NCBI RefSeq assembly: GCF_014633365.1
Contig: NC_068350.1
Span: 6,588,501 to 6,652,500, forward strand
DNA from: Diospyros lotus
Lineage: Eukaryota; Streptophyta; Magnoliopsida; Ericales; Ebenaceae
DNA: 64,000 bases
Direction: 5' to 3'
In this document: positions 1 to 14,400 of the stretch, piece by piece
How the letters are laid out: each line of letters starts with the position of its first letter
How positions within the stretch are numbered: the stretch's first letter is position 1
Notes under the pieces: generated by a model
What the model was told of the DNA's origin: nothing
The model's input: the letters and a program-made list of their open reading frames with translations, nothing else
Databases searched by the model: none
Program-made: the position numbers and the translations under genes

Positions 1-40
1 TGCGATAACCAACCTATGCGTTAAAGGTCTTGTGCTTCAG

Positions 41-1764
41 ATGGAAATAACGATGATGCTGAAGATATTCCTGAAGAAGAAGCTGTTTGTAGGATCTGCT
101 TAGTTGAACTTGGGGAGGGTGCTGACACTCTTAAGATGGAATGTAGCTGCAAAGGCGAGCTCGCATTGGCCCACCAAGAATGTGCTATAACATGGTTTAG
201 CATCAAAGGTAACAAGACATGTGATGTCTGCAAGCAAGAAGTCCAGAATCTACCTGTCACCCTTTTACGAGTTCAAAATTCTCAGGCTCGTAACTTTCCG
301 GGAAGCAGAGTTCAACAAGCTGAAATTGCTCAATACAGGCAAGTTGATTGTGTTTTCTCTTGCAATGTCTTGAAAAAGCACCCATTCTAATTTTTTTATT
401 TACACTTTAACATTTCTCCACTTATTTGTATTACCTACTGGACATCATAATTTAAGGAGCTAAGGTAATTAGTTCAAAAGTGGAATCCCTTATTGACTCA
501 ATTAACATCAGGTGTAATCAATAACATTTTCATTAGATGCCATCAGTTATAACTAATTACTACACAGATATATCTACATCTTGTTGTCAACCTTAGTTTT
601 ATCTTGATTTAATTGTATTTTTAAGAATTGTCATTTTTGGTACAAACTTCTATTTAAATCTGTATAAGTTTGGCTGGTGGAAGAGTTCATTTTAAAGCAA
701 TGTGACTTTTTCCAGAGTCTGGCAGGATGTCCCTGTTCTTGTCATTGTCAGCATGCTCGCTTACTTTTGTTTCCTAGAGCAGCTTTTGGTAAGTTCAGCT
801 ATTCTTGCGTACTGCACTTCAAGTATCAATATTTCTCATCTTCCTTTCTGTTTGCAGGTTACCAAACTGGGGTCAGGTGCAATTGCCATATCCCTTCCAT
901 TTTCCTGCATATTGGGTCTCCTCGCATCCATGACATCAACTACCATGGGTAGGTAAATTTTCTGCATTAAGCTGCCCTTTTCCGAAGAATGAGTTTATGC
1001 ATCTCATATACTGCCAATTTCTCTCAATTTGTACTAGTGAGGAGAAGATTTGCCTGGCCATACGCAACTCTTCAGTTTGTACTGGTGGTTCTCTTTGCTC
1101 ACCTTTTCTATTCCCTGGTAAGAGTTACCATACTCAGAATCCTTACTTGAGGACCTTCTAGGTGTCTGTTCTTTTTCTTTTCATTATTAGCAAGACATTT
1201 AAGAGTGAGCCTTGTTAGCAATTGTATCTTCTTTGTGACTACATGGTCATGAGTCCAAATTGTAGAAAGAAACAGCCCCTTTGCAAAGGAAGGTAAGACC
1301 GTATACAAAAATGACCCCCTCCCTACCCTGAGTCCTTGACAATGTGGGAAATCTCATGTAGTGAAAGACGCCCTTTATCTTTACAAGACTTGTCAAGACA
1401 TTTATATTGATCTACCTTAACTTTCTTGTATCCTGATTGACATTTGAACATAAATGGCCAGATATGAACCTGCATTTCTAATTTATGTTTTGGTATGTTT
1501 GTGTGGGAGCGACAGCTTCATGTGCAGGCTGTTCTCTCAGTTCTTCTTGCGACGCTTGCTGGGTTTGGAGGTGCAATGAGTGGGACTTCTATTCTTCTTG
1601 AGGTTTCAAAACTGAGGGGAAGGTGGAATGCTTTGTTAAATCTTCGGCAGAGTTCTCAGCAGGCAACAGAGTCTCATCAGACTTCTGAAACTCCAAATAT
1701 GCCAGAAACAAATGCACTCCCTCAAACTGGAATTGCAGACTCCAGATTGAATGGAGGCAGTTGA
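41..1764 (+). CDS. RING-CH (RINGv) membrane E3 ubiquitin ligase, 3' part of gene
   Basis: Five exons are readable: <41-338, 716-788, 858-948, 1038-1117 and 1516-1764 (TGA stop). The 5' part lies outside the window; an AG acceptor precedes 41 and reading is in frame from 43. The first exon holds a C4HC3 RING-variant domain: CRIC, then CSC, the AHQEC histidine-cysteine pair, and CDVC. It is followed by the conserved sequence that ends in RVWQDVPV in plant RINGv/DUF3675 proteins. Exons 2-5 encode about four hydrophobic segments (around [42 protein letters not shown] and [18 protein letters not shown]). The C-terminus is hydrophilic and Ser/Thr/Gln-rich. By family knowledge such MARCH-like proteins are membrane-bound E3 ligases; the substrate is unknown. 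Intron 1 starts with GC (AG|GCAAGT) rather than GT; the other three are GT-AG. All phases agree. Convergent with the WD40 gene downstream. Confidence 0.9.
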
Positions 1765-2408
1765 TCTGACATCACCACGCAATAGATTCATGTTACATCC
1801 TAGAGTTGAACGAGGAATGGCCCTCAACTCACTGTAAATTTCGGATGGAATATGAACACTCTGGTTTTCCGTCAACTGTGCCGGCCAGTTTCATCTTTAC
1901 ACTATTATAACAATACTAGGCGACGAGCATGTTGAATTATCCTGTTACAGGAGACTGAAATCTTGTAATCTTGAGAACCGTGTGCGTATTTGCTGCCCAA
2001 TAGTATATTGTTGCTGAGCACTTGTGTCCAATTTATCAAGGAAACTGTACAGTGATGGATTCTTAAATTATCAAGGTCATGCAAGAGTAGTTTGATTGAA
2101 TCCTTCACTACCATGTTTTAAATTTGCAAAACTGCCAGTAAAATAGTTTTGTAAGCCGCCTAATTATTCCCATTCACTGGCTGCTTGATATAATCTCCTA
2201 AAGCTCACATGATCAATTGCCTGATAATTACTGTAGACCATGTCAATATTTGGTAGACAAATCTAAATGGAAGTACACACCCTTACAATCCAATTCCAAT
2301 TCCAAGAAAGAGAAAATTAAACAAAAAGGCAAAAGATCTAGGCAATTTCAAAGGAAGAAGGGTCAATAAAAACAAAACCCGAAGGATTATACATTTGGAA
2401 CAGAAACT
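1765..2408. other. Convergent 3' region between RING-CH and WD40 genes
   Basis: Non-coding stretch between the + strand RING-CH stop codon and the end of the - strand WD40 gene. It should hold the 3' UTRs of both. No element or ORF worth calling is seen. Confidence 0.5.
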
Positions 2409-2414
2409 TTTATT
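2409..2414 (-). terminator. Polyadenylation signal AATAAA of the WD40 gene
   Basis: AATAAA on the - strand, about 270 bases downstream of the stop codon of the WD40 gene, which is a usual plant 3' UTR distance. Position relative to the real cleavage site cannot be verified here. Confidence 0.4.
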
Positions 2415-2681
2415 ATTCTGCAGTCATCTATTATCAAGTAGGCAGCTATGTAAATAGTTACAAGGTGGGAGAGATGTCTCTTCTGAACCTCTTGCCGCGC
2501 CATTAAAAGGCCGTTTTCATCTGTGGACATGAAAGGGGTGCCGTTTTCAGTCTCGTGTCTGAAAGGCTTTGCCATTCCGAGCAAACCAACCAGATGAAAG
2601 GCAGGGACTGATCAGAACCTATAGAAATGCAACGCCATAACGATGAGATTGGCTGTGTCTCACTTCTAATGACCATTTTCA

Positions 2682-5477
2682 TCACTTGTAAGTAGAACTG
2701 CCTACTTTTCCAGAAAGCAATTGTTTCTCCTTCAAACTGGTGCTTAACACAGGATCAGAGTTGTTTGATTGGCTTTCAGGAAACCCAGGTCTTGTCCAGA
2801 TCTTAATGTGTCCCTCCCTGCACACAGTAACAACGGATTCCTGAGTAAATAGCAAACCAGAGAGAGGTTCGGTGTGAACACGATGCGCAACCATCGGGGA
2901 GAGCTTTGGAACATCTCGCATGCTAGGAGCAGGTTGCAGAGTACCCAATGGATGAGCACTGTCCCAATGAGATGACTGGCTACCACTGCTGAATGTGGGA
3001 GAACCACCAGGTGCTCGGCGTAGTGGCACAACAATCTCGTCCATCTCCAGGTCCCACAAAAGCAATTGTGCGTCCTGCATAACAATACAAATTATGGATG
3101 ATAGAACATCAAAAAATTAAGCAGGCAAGTGATGGTAGGTGAAACATAAACATAACACCAACTAAATTTGTTCAACAATGCATGTTCAATGACAAGCTCA
3201 AATTTGGAGACGTCAAAGAAGGAACACAACCCAGTATGTCTTCTTGGGTGCCATGACTTTAAACTACCAAATATTTTCATCATTCCAGTAAGTCAAGAAT
3301 TGGTAATAACCAATTAACCATACTCAGAATTAGCACACACTCTAGTACGGATCTGAAGTTAGCAGTCTACTAAGTTTCACCAAAATGCAAGGAGACCGTG
3401 CATTTGTGATGATAACAAATCATCTTTCCCAATCATCTGTAGCACCCTTGAGTGAATGACTCCGCCCTGATGAAGGAAACTAGAGCCGTCTTCCCTAATT
3501 ACATAAGATGGGCTAAACCACTTGAGTAAGCTAATAGTCACTACTCTGTCAAATTTCATTCCTATCATATTGGCCATAATGATGACCAGAAGTAGCAAAA
3601 ATATATGAGAAAGTGCAATCACAGTTGCCACTAGTAAATTGCAGAAATTAACTCATACCAGCAGATCACAGTGAATTTCCGGGATAGGAATATCATTTAA
3701 TCAAAATGCCACATGGGCTGCAGACAGCAGATACCATGAAGAGAAAAGATACAACAATGAAATCAACTAAAGAAATGAAATGAAAGGAATTAGGGGATAG
3801 CTAGCAGGTCAGATAAACTCCATACTGAGTCTACCTAATTCAATCAGATCTTGCCGCAAATTTTATATCCTGAATTTTGTTTTTGCTTTTGTTTTCATTT
3901 CTGCTTTCAGTTTCAACTATCTTGTTACAAAAATTCTACCAGCCAAACATGAATCCTAAAGCATCTCATCTACTCATCTAAGAAAATTATCTATTCAATT
4001 TGAAAGTATCCATATTTTGTGAGTAGATACATGTGGAAAAAACAGATTTTGTTCTTCAAATAAGCCATCTCTTCTTAACCTCCCACGCATTGAAGGAGAT
4101 TGGTGTCATTACAAAAATGAAAACTTTACTTCACAGAAGCAGCACGTATTTTCCTTTTTCCTCAACAAAAAAACCCCTTCAATTTATACACATCTCACTG
4201 CAGTTCTAGCTTTGACCCCTAATCTAGTCTCTGCTCATATTAAAATTTCATCATGCTTGAGATTTGAAGTGGAAAATCTATAACGTGCCTCATAATTTTT
4301 ATGCCCACACAACACCATTAATGTTTGAAATCATTATGAAATATGCCCAGTGTATATTGTTGACCAGGAACTGAAATAATTACCTCTAAAAACTGCCAGA
4401 TGCAGATTAATTTAAAAGAATCAGAATTGCAACAACTGAGAACTGTCACCTGTTTTAGGATTTGACTTGCAGAGAACTCCATAAACAGCAAGATTTAGGA
4501 AGTTCAAAAATGAAAGATACATTTACATAACTAGATGGCAGGTGACATAATCAACTATATCTAATACTACAAGAAAAGAAATTCCAAGAGTAAGCATCCA
4601 TACAAGATAGTATTTATGTGATTGATTATGATTTATGACTAACCAATATGATACCTGTCCAACAGAACCAAATCGGAACACAATGTTTTGACTTGAGTCG
4701 TCTGAATTTGGAGATGACCAGAAGGAATCAAAAGCAACTCCGCTGACCTGCCACCCTCCAGTCAAAACAAATATGGCTGTCATGTTCTTGAAAAGAAACT
4801 ATGAACTCATACCATATGATTGAGAAAAACTTACCCAAGAGTTGTGTCCCTCACCCCATGCTACAAACTCATACCATATGATTGAGAAAAACTTACCCAA
4901 GAGTTGTGTCCCTCACCCCATGCTACAACCTTCCGATCTTCCATGCTCCAAACTTGAACTAGATCATCTTCACCTCCAGTCAAAATGTATTTTCCATCCT
5001 TGCTGTTGAGTAGCATTAATCGTCAATTATTATACTATTCTGTTGAAGCAGGTCTAATACCAAGTCTAAAGAACACCTCAGCAAAACACTACTATTTTAT
5101 AAAAGGAAAATCTCAAGAAAAAAAGATAAACAGGCTCAAATAAAAATAACTAGTTATGGGATAACTACAAAAGCTCCTTACCTCCAAGCACAACATAATA
5201 GAGCACCATAATAGCTTTTCCCACCACAAATCAGTTGTTCATTATTATAGTCAAATACCCGTAGATAACCTACATCAGTTTAGTGGTCAAAGCCTGTGGA
5301 TGTCCCTAACAAATACAAACAGGAAGAAGAAGAAATGAAGAAAGCAAAACTGCAGTGAGATACAGTAGGATTCAAGACAATACCATCCCTGCCAACAGTT
5401 GCAATGTAGGTCCCTTCAGTTGAAAAAGCTACACTATTGATTGAACCTTGGCAAATATGCCATCTAGCTACTGGGTT
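2682..5477 (-). other. Exons 7-11 of the WD40 gene
   Basis: Exons 5477-5384, 5269-5182, 5002-4897, 4747-4655 and 3074-2682 encode the C-terminal WD40 blades and the tail ending at TGA 2684-2682. Introns 7-10 are 114, 179, 149 and 1580 nt, all GT-AG. Intron 10 (4654-3075) holds no recognisable element. Confidence 0.9.
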
Positions 5478-8400
5478 CTGCATAAAACCAAAGGAATAGT
5501 CAATACACCTCGATTAGGACTTCACACAGTTCCTCAGTTGGTGGCAATCTATATGGTCATAAAAGAAAGAGTTAAAACATTGCCACCCCCCTTTTGTAGG
5601 TGAGGGAGGCTGCTTCTTATAGTAAAATCATCCAAATTTCACCCCACCCCCTCCCTTGCAGGTGAGGGATAACACTCCTTTCAGTAATCATTCTTAAGTT
5701 CATATTCTGGCTGCACAATATTAACCTGTAAATTACATAGGCAGTACGCCTTAGTTCTTTGTGCTTTCTGAGCCTCCTGCTAAGTAGTTTCTCTTACCCA
5801 AATTGTAATAAGTATCAACAAGCTCAAGGGGGCTCCTTCATTAGCTTTATTTTACAGTCAGTTGGAAAGACTCAATAAGCAAGTGAATGAACTCAGCTAC
5901 TATATGAAGTGTGTCACAGTTCTGTTATTTATGTTATCTAGGTAACACACATCTCAACTTAATTACAAAAGGCATATGACAATTAAATCTTTTGCCAAGT
6001 CAGTGCAGAAATGTTGCAATATCATTAAAACCTTTAAATCATCAGTGAATACAATAACAGATATACTATCTGAAGCACTAGCAGCGATTTTCTTATCAGG
6101 AAAAATGAAGTTAAATTTTAAAACACTAGGAGGTGCTCTATATGTACTAAAATGCATCAAATTAATACATTACTTTTGTTGAGATTTAGTTAGACCTGTG
6201 GGATATGGTTCCTTTAACATTTGTAAGGTACAAGGGCTCCACTTTACCCAATTCAACAATACCTTAATCCCAATTACATAATCAACCATAATCAAACCAA
6301 TACCCTCCTTTAAGCAATGATCTCCTCTCTCAAACCAACACTGATGTTCCCTTTGGTGTTACTCTTGTTCTTTGGCATCTTCAATTTTGATTATATAACC
6401 CTCCAAATCAATGATTACTAGGAAAATCATGATCCATGGAAGAGGGTTGGAGTTTGGCCAGTGTGAAATTGGCAACAAGATACACGCACCTAAACAGGCT
6501 TCCTTCTGCTATCTATATTCATGATATTGCGACATCTCTTCAGCATAAAAAAAAATGCCTCTAAAAGAGAGCACAATTATTTTGACACAGTAAACACTGT
6601 TAGTAGCAATGTTAAGGTTGTGACCAGAAGGTCCAGACTTCGAGTTATGGAAACAACTTAACAGCAAAGTGGTGAGGTGCATACAAAGACAATCCTCCCC
6701 TAACTCTCGCAATGAAAGCTAAGGAGTTTCGAATATTTGAAATAATGCCTCTCCTGTGAGGTAAGTCTTTTTGCATATTTGTATAGCACCATTCTAAGCC
6801 GATTTGTCTTTAAATTTAGCACCTGGAACGAGCCCTAAATAAGTCAAAAATAGGGAACCTACACTGCCACCAAAGTGGCAGAAAACAACTCTTGCTTGTC
6901 CAGTGTCTAGTGACATAATTTCACAGTTGGCTCAATTAACTTGCAAACTAGACACCCTATCAAAACACAACACACATCTCAAAATCCATAAATCTCGAAC
7001 CCTTACATAAAAAAAGAGTATCATCCAAAAGAATGTGAGGCATGAATGTACAACAAAGCCCCAAAGCCAACCTGCCCTTTCTACTCTTTGCACCATTAGC
7101 CTGAAAGCTTCCATTACCTAAATGAAAAGGACAGGTAGGGTCCCCCTGTCCTGCCTCAACGCCCTACCCCATTAAAGAAAATAGCATTGGTCATGCTAAA
7201 TTACTAATCAATGCAAAAAATCTTGTCGAGAAAATACAGGCACAAATCCAACTCTATTAGGCACCAAACCCCGATTCTTATCATATTAAGAACTAAAAAA
7301 TCCCAATAAGCATGATAATCAGATACAACAATTTTACCTGAAACCGTTCAAGACCCATCCCATCCAGACTTGATTGGGGCAGGTTTAACACCATTTGACT
7401 AAGTTCAGAGCAAAACTCAGAGATACCACACATCCTTCTAGCTGGGAGAGGAGAGATTGCTATACACACATCCTGCCTTGTCCTGAGTAGTATCTATATA
7501 CCCTACATATACTGTTTAGGGCTTCATTAAGAATTGATCTCTGATTTCTGTTGTGCTATTTATTATTATTACTATTATTATTATTACTACTGCTGCTGCA
7601 CAAAATCTCATCAAATCAAAGTTTGAGGACAAATTTAGGACAATAGAGCAGGTTTGTAGATCCCCATTCCCCATTAGGGGAAGGGATGGAATTTGAATTG
7701 TTTTTACCTTGACAACGTGGGGCTAGTACAAGGTGGGAGTTGAGGCATCAGGGATTGGAATTTTCTAGTCAAGTTCATGACCCAACCAAAGGACCAGACT
7801 TTAAATTTAGAATGCATATTCATTAATGAAATGAGCTGCATCCACAATTTGACAACCAATACAAAGGCATTTTGAAACAGGGAAGGTACTCTCCAAATTG
7901 CCTCCCCAAGCCTCAAGGAAACAATTTTAACAATAATTTTGCAAACATTATTGTTGGCAAGATTGAGAAGTTTTGAAGTTCATAAAAATAAGTGAGATGG
8001 AAGACAAAGAGAAGATTTAAAGAAGTGGATGGCAGATAAATCAAGATAAAGGGACAGATAATCCAAAGAGGACATGAGATTAAGCTAAAAATCTATTCCT
8101 ACTATTTAGGAGATAAACACTCTGTCAGAGGGGGATTCTCCCTGATTCGAGAGAGAATTCGTGGGAATAAGGGAGGGAATGTCGAATAGGGAGAGAAAAG
8201 TAGAAAGAGAGAGAAAGAACGAGAAGTTTAGGAGGGAGATTTTGGATTTCAATTATCAAATCATGCCTTCACAATGAGTTGGGCCGATCTCTTATACGGC
8301 CTCAACTTGGGATTGGCGTCAAAACGGTTGCCAAGTCCCTTCTAGAATCAATCAAGTTACCTAACGGTCTACTTACAACTTACACTGCTTGGAACCTTCT

Positions 8401-11400
8401 ACCAGCAGGCTAAACCCCTCCAAAAATTACAATAATAACTATGAATAGCAACAAAGTAAAAGTTTACAGCCTCAGTACATGACAACTACCCCCTCCATCA
8501 ATCATTTCTTGTCCTCAAGAAATATGCAGCAGGCTGGCCGAACTAGGAAACTACTCCAGCAGATCAGGTAAGTACTCCCAAGTGTCTGACTATCGTGAAG
8601 ACCACTTGACCAGTACTTGGATAATTGGTGTCCCCTGTCTATAGATGATTCTCATGTCTAAGATAGCAGTAGGAACATTGGGTGCTGCTTTCTCATTGGT
8701 ACTAGAGGGAAGTGTGTGGCTGACTCTCCGTGAGTCCACTCCTTTCTTGAGCAATGATACGTGGAAAACAGGGTGTAACTGGGAGCCTTCTAGTAACTGC
8801 AATCGATTGGCCACTAGCCCTACTATTGCCAGCACTAGATAAGGCCCAAAAAATCTAGGGCTCAATTTAGACACCAACTGCTTGGTAAGATATCTGAGCT
8901 ACTAGGGAGTTAGCTTTAGGTATACTTCCTCTCCTTCGAAGAATGCTCTCACTTCTTCTCCGGTCAGCCATTTGTTTCATTCTATTCCGAGCCTTTGTTA
9001 GTTCAGCCTTCAAGAGTTTCGTGACCTCCTGCCTTTGCTTCATATAAGCTCCCACTTCCACCACTGTCGGTGGTTCCCTTACCGTCAGTAGCAATGCTGG
9101 TTTGTATCCGTATAAAGCCTCGAAGGGACTCATATTTATGGAACTATGGTGGCATGAGTTATACCACCATTGAGCTACTGATAGCCACTTGTGCCACCCT
9201 CTTGGCTGCATAAAATATAGACACCTCAGGTAGGATTCTAGACACTAATTCACCATTTCTGACAGTCCATTAGTTTGTGGGTGATAGGCAGTAGACATAT
9301 GTAGTTTAGTGCCTAGGGATTTAAGTAGCTCTCTCCAAAATGAACTGGTAAAAACTTTGTCCCTGTCTAATACTATAGATTGAGGCACTCCATGCATCTT
9401 TACTACGTTGTCCAAGAAGACCCTTGCCACCTCTTGGGCAGTAAAGGGATGGGAGAGGCCTATGAAATGGCTGAATTTAGTAAACCACTATCACGAAAAT
9501 GCAGTCCTTCCCTTCCAACCTTGGTAGTCCCTCAACAAAATCCATAGTTACATTGGTCCAAGCCCCTTCTGGTACGGGCAGTGGTTGTAGAAGGCCCGGT
9601 TGAGCTATGGTCTCGCGTTTGCACCTCTTGCACACATCACAATTCATCACAAAGTCAACACAAACTTCTAGAGTTGTGGCCAATAGAAAGTTTGTCTTAC
9701 TCTCCTGTAGGTGTTTTGGATCCCAGAATAACCGCTCAATGGTGAGCTGTGAAGTGATTGGAGGATCTGGTTCCTTAAAGTCATATTTTCCCCAACCACC
9801 AATCTCCCCTTGTATCTGATTAGTCCATTAAATAGAGCATAACCGAGCCTACAATCTCCATTCACACTCAACTATTCTAACAACTCCTTGACCTATGTCC
9901 CTTGCTGGTAACTCTTAGTGACCTCCTGGACCCAATCTAGTACTACTGAGGTGATGGCAGCCAATGTTCCCCCTTCATGGCAGTGAGATAACGCATCAAC
10001 AACCACATTTTCTTTTCCCCTTCTATGTTGTATGATATAATCCAGCCCATCAATCTCGCCATACCTTCTTTTGGAGATGAGAGTGAAGTTTCTATTGTGA
10101 GAGGAACTTAAGGCTCTCATGGTCAATTTTAATAATGAACCGCCCTCCTTCTAAATACTATATCCACTTCTCCACTACCATTAAAACTGTTAGGAGCTCC
10201 TTGTCATATATACTGAGCCCTTGGTGTCTAGGGCTCAAAGCTTGGCTGAGAAAAGCTAAGGGTCTACCCTCCTAAGAAAGTATTGCCCTTATGCCCACCC
10301 CACTGGCATTAGTCTCCAGAGTGAAAAGCTTGCTAAAATCCAGTAGCACGAGTATTGGAACTTTACTCATAGCCCTCTTGAGTTGTTCAAATGCTTCCTC
10401 CGCCCTCCAGTCCTAGTTAAACCCCTCCTTCCTCAACTGATCAGTGAGTGGTTTACTATCGACCCATAGTCCTTCACGAATTTACGGTAGTATCCGATCA
10501 GTCCCAGAAACCCCCTCAAGGCTCGGATGTTAGTGGGTGTTAAGATTAGGAGCTCTTAGATACTCAATCAATACTTCTAGTTTGCCAATTCTCTTAGCAC
10601 TCCTCACCCGAAAACAACTCACAATAGAAAATATAAACTGGAAATGTAAGAACATAATTTAACAATAAAAAAAATGAAAGAGATACAACCAAACCAATCA
10701 CAATAGGCACAAGATGTATCCTAGTTTGAACTAATCAAATATCAATCCTACATCCAGGCGCAAATCCCAAGAGCAATCCACTAGAAATCCAGTGAAAACA
10801 AATTATAAGAACCCTCAACTCTCTATCACACGAGTACACTACCCTCCCACAGAGATTACAAAGACTCTCCCTTTCTCAAAGCCTTTCCTCTCTTCTCAGC
10901 AATTTCACTCGTATACAGAGACAAAAATTTGAATGATTGTTGTTCTATCTAACTACCTTGCCAACGCCTTATATTTATAGACCATGGGGGCGTTAATTAC
11001 AAAGTCTAATATTTAGCCTACACAAAGACAAAAATAACCTTTATAATAAAACATCTAAGTTAACTTCTTTCTAACTTAGAATTCTAGTTGCATTCATCCG
11101 CCTAAGGGGTTCTACTGTCTTCTTCATCTTCTAGACAGATTCTTCATGCAAAAACCCAACAGTGGGCTTAGGCCAAGCAGTAATGGCCTCAATCTTCTTA
11201 TGGTCAATTCCCACACCTGCTTCAGATATAACATACACCAAATACTCCATTTGTGCTTGTGCAAAAGCACACTTAAACCTTTTGATGTACATCCGGTTGA
11301 ATTGCAAAACCTAAAAAGTAGTCCTACAATGTTCTAGGTGTTGGTCAAAAGAAGAGTTGTATATCAAGATGTCATCAAAGAATACTAGGATAAATTTTCT

Positions 11401-14400
11401 GAGATATGGTTCAAAGATTTGGTTCATTAATGCTTGGAAAGTAGCACGGGCATTAGTAAGGCCAAATGGCATCATTGTGAATTCATAGTGCCCGATGCCA
11501 TTGTGAATTCATAGTGCCCATGATGAGTTCGGAAAGCAGTCTTTGGGATATCAGATGGGTTCATTCTTATTTAGTGGTAACCTAAGGGTAGGTCAAGCTT
11601 AGAGAAAATTGAGGCATGTTCGAGCTCATCAAGTAGGTCCTCAATGATGGGTATTGGAAATTTAACTTTGATGGTGATGGCATTTAGTTGTTAATAATCG
11701 ACACAAAAATGCCATGTTCCATCCTTCTTTCGGATCAAGATGACAGGAGAGGCAAAAGGCCTACAGCTTGGTTTAATAATTGATTGGGAAAGCATATCTC
11801 TCACCAACTTTTGAATTTTTGTTTTCAGTTTGGGAGGGTATCGATAAGATCTTATGTTGATAAATTCAACATTTGGCTTTAGAGGAATGGAATGGTCTAG
11901 GGGTCGCTCAGGTGGAAGAGATTTAGGTTCTACAAACAGGTCGTGATATTCAATCAGTAATAACTCAAGTGAGGTTAGATCAGATACCTGCCATACCTCT
12001 TGTGGTTGATTTTGGCCATTTCTTGAGTGATCTCCCTTTGTCTCCTCTCTGTCATCCCCTTCTTCTTTAGCCTCAATTGAGAACAAGTGTGCCACTTGGG
12101 ATATTTTCTTTCGTAGAAGTTGATGTAGCTTCTTTCCCTTTTATCATTCTGTAGGACCCCATCTCCATATTGCCTTGGAGGACCACCTTTCTCCCCACCT
12201 TTTCTAAGGAAATTTTCATCTTATTAAAATCGAAACTAATTGGACTCACCCCTTTCATCCAATCCACACCCAAAACTATGTGACAACCCCCCAGCTTCAG
12301 CAATCTCAGATCAGCTTCAAATGCCTCGCCCTACATCTGCCAACAAAATCCCAAACAAATTGATGTGCTCAGCACCCTATTTCCATTGGCCATCGTCACA
12401 GAGAGTGGTTGTGTACTGGCCATAGGGCACTTCATCTTCTTTGCAGTACCCTCATCAATAAAACTATGGGTGCTCCCACTGTCTTCTTGTACCCTACCCA
12501 ACTTTGATTTTTTTGCTACTGGCAATCCCTTTTATAACATGTAATGAGATTGCCCCATTATCCTCTTTGCCTGCTTCTTATATCATCGTGAGGCCCTCCT
12601 CATCTTCCTTTTCTTCTCCTTCTAGCAGCAATAATTGTTTCCTGCATTGATGCCCTACAAAGTATTTATCTCCACACTTGAAGCATAGCCCAGCCTGTCT
12701 CCGTTGTTCAATAATTTTGCCCCTAGATTGTAAGTTAGGCCCTGGGGTGGTAATGCCTGAAATTGGCCCCCTATTCCTCCCTTCAAAGGTTCTCACCCTG
12801 TGAACTTACCCCCATATTGCATGGTACTTGGCATCCTTCCTCTATTCTGCCCTCTCTATTTTCTCATCAGGGCCTCAAACGTTAACTCCTGCAAAGAGGC
12901 TCCCTCTACTGCCTCTTGTACTGTCTTAGGTTTCAGTACTTTCATCGCCGATCTCAATTCATCATTCAATCCTCCCACAAAACTAGACACAAAATACTCC
13001 TCGGTAAGGTATGGGTTTTTGCTTAGCATTAGGGACTTCAGCTCTTCGAATTTCATTTGGTATTCCATCATCGTTCCTTCCTACCTTAGGTGATTAAACT
13101 CTTCCACTACGTCCATCACGCCTCTTTCCCCAAACCTCTCACAAAGTCCTTCAGAAAATTCTTCCCAACTAGAGGACTCCCTCACCTTGGACCGCCCCTG
13201 GAACCAAATGTCCCCAGAGTCATTGACGCAGGCAGAGGCTAGTGTCACTCTCTAGTTCTCAACGACTTGGTGGATCACGAACATCTTCTCACGTCTCCTG
13301 ATCCACCATAGGGGTTTTTGTCCTTCGAACACCGACAATTCCAATCTTGGCATTGGAAATCCGATGTGGTTTGAATGAGTAGTGCCTCCATGTCTACTCT
13401 TCCACCCATTCTCTTCCTCTGCAGATAGATCCATTTCAACACCAACAATTCCAATCTTAGCACTGGAAATCCGGTGTGGTTTGAATGAGTAATGCCTTCA
13501 TGTCTACTCTTCCACCCATTCTCTTCCTCTGTAGATAGATCCATTTCAACACTGACAATTCCAATCTTGGCACTGGAAATCCGGTGTGGTTTGAATGAGA
13601 AGTGCCTTCATGTCTACTCTTCCACCCATTCTCCTCCTCTGCAGATAGATCCATTTCAACCTCCGATGGCCCAACATTCCAATTACTAGTGCCAATTCTC
13701 GATAGAATTGGTTTAGTACGTTCCTTAGGGGAAAATCAGGTGAAATCCTTACCTGATGTTGATCGGAGAACATGATCATCAATTGCTGCAATTGATCACG
13801 CAACACATTCCTTAGGGGGAAAATCAGGTGAAATCCTTACTTGATGTTGATTGGAGAACACGATCATCAATTGCTGCAGTTGATCGCACAACACATTGCC
13901 TTGCTTTCCCATCCCTCGCATCTCTTCCCAAATTTGGTCTCACATATCATCCTTGATCTTCTCTGCAATCCCCTCCAATTTACGATCCACCACCAAACCA
14001 ATCTTATCCTCCATCGTCTACACCCGAGCTTGGACTTTCACCATTGAAGTGGTCACTTGTTGAATCTGCAACTCAATTTGCCTCATCCTCATGCCATCAG
14101 CCATCGTCTCCTCGATTGAGAATGTTGGCCATGATAGTGCTCTGATACCAAGATGTCATATCCTTGATCTAACAGAGGGAATTCTCTCTGATCCGAGAGA
14201 GAATTCGTGGGAACAAGGGAGGGAATGTCGAATAGGGAGAGAAAAGTAGAAAGAGGGAGAAAGAACGAGAAGTTTAGGAGGGAGATTTCGGATTTCAATT
14301 ATCAACTCATGCCTTCACTATGAGTTGGGCCGATCTCTTATATGGCCTCAACATGGGATTGGCGCTAAAACAGTTGCCAAGTCCCTTCTAGAATCAGTCA

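Larger units (their letters stand above)
12560..14104 (-). pseudogene. gag: gag region of the gypsy element, broken
   Basis: Starts at ATG 14104-14102 just after the primer-binding site; an in-frame TAG follows after about 28 codons. A retrotransposon gag block lies at 13071-12856 ([20 protein letters not shown]), and a CCHC-like knuckle ([14 protein letters not shown]) near 12690. The middle is swollen by three tandem 110-bp units and a two-copy ~87-bp duplication, both of lengths that break the frame. Capsid-like role by family only. Confidence 0.8.

Noticed and set aside
8645..14298. Many short + strand frames across the gypsy element
   Set aside because: Shadows of the - strand gag-pol; none carries a domain.
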